Below are positions 62,528-64,000 of a DNA stretch of 64,000 bases, piece after piece. The DNA lies in contig CAMQVH010000001.1 of the NCBI GenBank assembly GCA_947038155.1, forward strand, positions 248,001 through 312,000. The letters run 5' to 3'. The notes under the pieces were generated by a model. That model had not been told where the DNA came from, searched no databases, and was given only the letters and a program-made list of their open reading frames with translations. The translations under genes and the position numbers were made by a program. Each line of letters opens with the position of its first letter. Position 1 is the first letter of the stretch. This stretch comes from an uncultured Bacteroides sp. GTDB taxonomy: Bacteria; Bacteroidota; Bacteroidia; Bacteroidales; Bacteroidaceae.

Positions 62528-63540
62528 AGAAAACATATTATTTATTTAATCCGGGACAATTAGAACGAAAAGATAATACTCTGAAATTTACTCCGGTCGT
62601 TGAAGATGGTAATGGCGAAGAGTCTGTTGGGGCGCCGCGATACTTGCCTGTCGAGGATATTAATGAGTTTTATGTTTTCGGTTCTTTGCGAGCTAATAGT
62701 TCGCTATTTAATTTTTTGGGACAGAAAGATATTGCTGTACATTTTTTCGATTATTATGAGAATTATACTGGATCCTTTATGCCTAAAGATTCCTTATTGA
62801 GTGGTAGAATGCTTCTTGCACAAACATCTGCTTTTCAGAATAAGAAAAAACGACTTTTGATTGCTCAGAAATTCATAGAATCTGCCGCTTATAATATGAT
62901 TAAGAATCTGCAGTATTATAATCGCCGGGGGAAGGACGTGGAAGATATAATTGATATAATAAAAGGATATGCAGCAAAACTTCCTCAAACTGTTTCTGTA
63001 CAAGAGCTGATGGGGACGGAAGGCATGATTCGTCAGACCTATTATGATGCTTTTAACTTGATATTAAATGATTTTGAAATGGGTAGCCGAACCAAACAGC
63101 CTCCTCAGAATGAAGTAAATGCACTGATATCTTTTGGAAATATGATGTGCTATACTTTATGTTTGCGTGCAATTCATCAGACTCAGTTGAATCCGACTAT
63201 TAGTTTTTTGCATACTCCGGGTGAGCGACGTTATTCCTTGGCATTGGATATTGCAGAGGTTTTTAAACCTGTAATTATTGATAGGGTTATTTTTAAAGTA
63301 TTGAATAAGAAAGAAATTCAGGAAAAACATTTTGATAGAAAGTTGAATAAATGCTTGCTTAATAAATCTGGGAAAAAGATATTTGTGAAGGCTGTAGAAG
63401 ATAAATTATTAGAAACAATAAAGCATCGGACTTTGAATCGTAATGTAAGTTATAGACATTTGATAAAATTGGAGTGTTATAAGTTGGCAAAACACTTACT
63501 GGAAATTGAAGAGTATAAACCTTTTAAGATGTATTGGTAG
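62524..63540 (+). CDS. cas1: CRISPR-associated integrase Cas1
   Basis: A 338-residue Cas1b-type integrase that inserts spacers with Cas2. The N-terminal beta domain (MKKTYYLFNPGQLERKDN) is followed by the helical catalytic domain, with GTEGMIRQTYYDAF (Glu ~165), FLHTPGERRYSLALDIAEVFKP (His ~232, and Asp-Glu ~246-250) supplying the Cas1 E-H-D metal ligands. Start ATG overlaps the cas4 stop. It appears intact and is followed by cas2 after 3 bp. Confidence 0.95.
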   Translation: MKKTYYLFNPGQLERKDNTLKFTPVVEDGNGEESVGAPRYLPVEDINEFYVFGSLRANSSLFNFLGQKDIAVHFFDYYENYTGSFMPKDSLLSGRMLLAQTSAFQNKKKRLLIAQKFIESAAYNMIKNLQYYNRRGKDVEDIIDIIKGYAAKLPQTVSVQELMGTEGMIRQTYYDAFNLILNDFEMGSRTKQPPQNEVNALISFGNMMCYTLCLRAIHQTQLNPTISFLHTPGERRYSLALDIAEVFKPVIIDRVIFKVLNKKEIQEKHFDRKLNKCLLNKSGKKIFVKAVEDKLLETIKHRTLNRNVSYRHLIKLECYKLAKHLLEIEEYKPFKMYW

Positions 63541-63543
63541 AGT

Positions 63544-63807
63544 ATGTATGTCATTTTAGTATATGATTGCGGAGAGAGAAGGGTAGCTAAAATGTTGAAA
63601 CTGTGTCGTAAATATTTAAACTGGATACAGAATTCTGTTTTTGAAGGTGAAATATCTGAAGTACGCTTAAAAGAACTCTTATCTTCAGCTAAAAAGTTTA
63701 TAGATGAATCTGAAGATAGTATCATTGTTTTCAAAGGACCTAATCATAGCTCTTTGGAAAAAGAAATAGTAGGGAAAGAACGGTGTAGTATAGATAATTT
63801 TCTGTAA
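63544..63807 (+). CDS. cas2: CRISPR-associated protein Cas2
   Basis: An 87-residue ferredoxin-fold protein of the Cas1-Cas2 integration complex. The N-terminus MYVILVYDCGERRVAKMLKLCRKYL has the family's first strand followed by an Asp (YD) and helix; FEGEISEVRLKELL and EDSIIVFKG are the later elements. It closes the operon, 194 bp before the window end, where the CRISPR leader and array are expected. Confidence 0.93.
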   Translation: MYVILVYDCGERRVAKMLKLCRKYLNWIQNSVFEGEISEVRLKELLSSAKKFIDESEDSIIVFKGPNHSSLEKEIVGKERCSIDNFL

Positions 63808-64000
63808 CTTAGTTGTCGATGATTCTAATACTAGCTTCCTTCCCAGGGAAGATACTTTTTAAGAGCTCTTTGACTTGTTGATTTACAGCAATATAAGTGT
63901 AGTGTCGATCTCCAGTACTTTTTATACTTTTAGGGATCGACACTCTTTTGTTCTTTTAAAAAAACTTTTTTAGAATTGTAACTTACTCATTTATAATGGT
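63808..64000 (+). other. Presumed CRISPR leader region (array not in window)
   Basis: An AT-rich non-coding stretch directly after cas2. A perfect 10-bp inverted repeat AGTGTCGATC (63901-63910) / GATCGACACT (63935-63944) with a 24-base loop is present. No repeat-spacer units are seen before the end of the window; the array, if any, starts later. Confidence 0.55.

Noticed and set aside
63808..64000. First CRISPR repeats at the window end
   Set aside because: No 25-37 bp direct repeat is present before position 64000.

Overview
The window is a Bacteroides-type chromosome segment. The host housekeeping genes are of Bacteroides type, and promoters with the Bacteroides -7 element TAnnTTTG recur throughout (for example upstream of lepA, the BlaI-like gene and map). 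The genus call is firm; no species call is attempted.

Layout. (1) About 2-13806 is host core: the end of pheT, yebC, a TSCPD protein, an Nramp transporter, exonuclease III, a C_GCAxxG_C_C protein, a small winged-helix protein, lepA, two Na+/H+ antiporters, a BlaI/BlaR1-like pair with two palindromic operators, rmuC and map. (2) 14034-17713 and 59837-63807 are the two halves of one type I-B CRISPR-Cas operon: cas6, cas5, cas3, cas8 // cas8, cas7, cas4, cas1, cas2. (3) 17714-59836 is a 42.1-kb Mu-like (transposable) prophage sitting inside cas8. The two cas8 halves join in frame once one copy of the 5-bp duplication GCTAT is removed, restoring a reading frame of about 440 codons.

Prophage organisation. 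The left end carries repeated transposase-binding-like sites, a short early unit, a leftward repressor gene with operators over a rightward promoter, a DDE transposase and a MuB-like ATPase. A string of small early genes follows, with GemA-like and DUF3164-like members. The packaging/portal block (terS, terL, DUF1320, DUF935 portal, MuF head protein, tail-completion genes) lies on the minus strand. The capsid, lysis and tail genes (protease-scaffold, capsid, amidase, nested spanin-like pair, tail tube, frameshifted chaperone, tape measure, tail tip, 2248-aa fibre) are on the plus strand. The particle is inferred to be a long-tailed siphovirus from the tape measure and GT-type chaperone. The right end has a DNA-modification pair (thymidylate-synthase-like protein and adenine methylase) and terminal repeats matching the left end.

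Most notable systems. A complete diversity-generating retroelement (DGR) is present: a 117-bp variable repeat at the 3' end of the fibre gene, a 117-bp template repeat 259 bp downstream, 12 differences all at template adenines, and a reverse transcriptase with the DGR-type IGLRSSQ motif plus an unusual C-terminal extension. The MuF head protein ends in a papain-like toxin domain and is overlapped convergently by a small acidic gene with its own promoter, a likely immunity gene. A tRNA-like element without a usable anticodon arm lies in the early region. The whole resembles, from memory, the DGR-carrying Bacteroides 'Hankyphage' group. The insertion of such a phage into the interference gene of its host's CRISPR-Cas operon is the main genomic story here.
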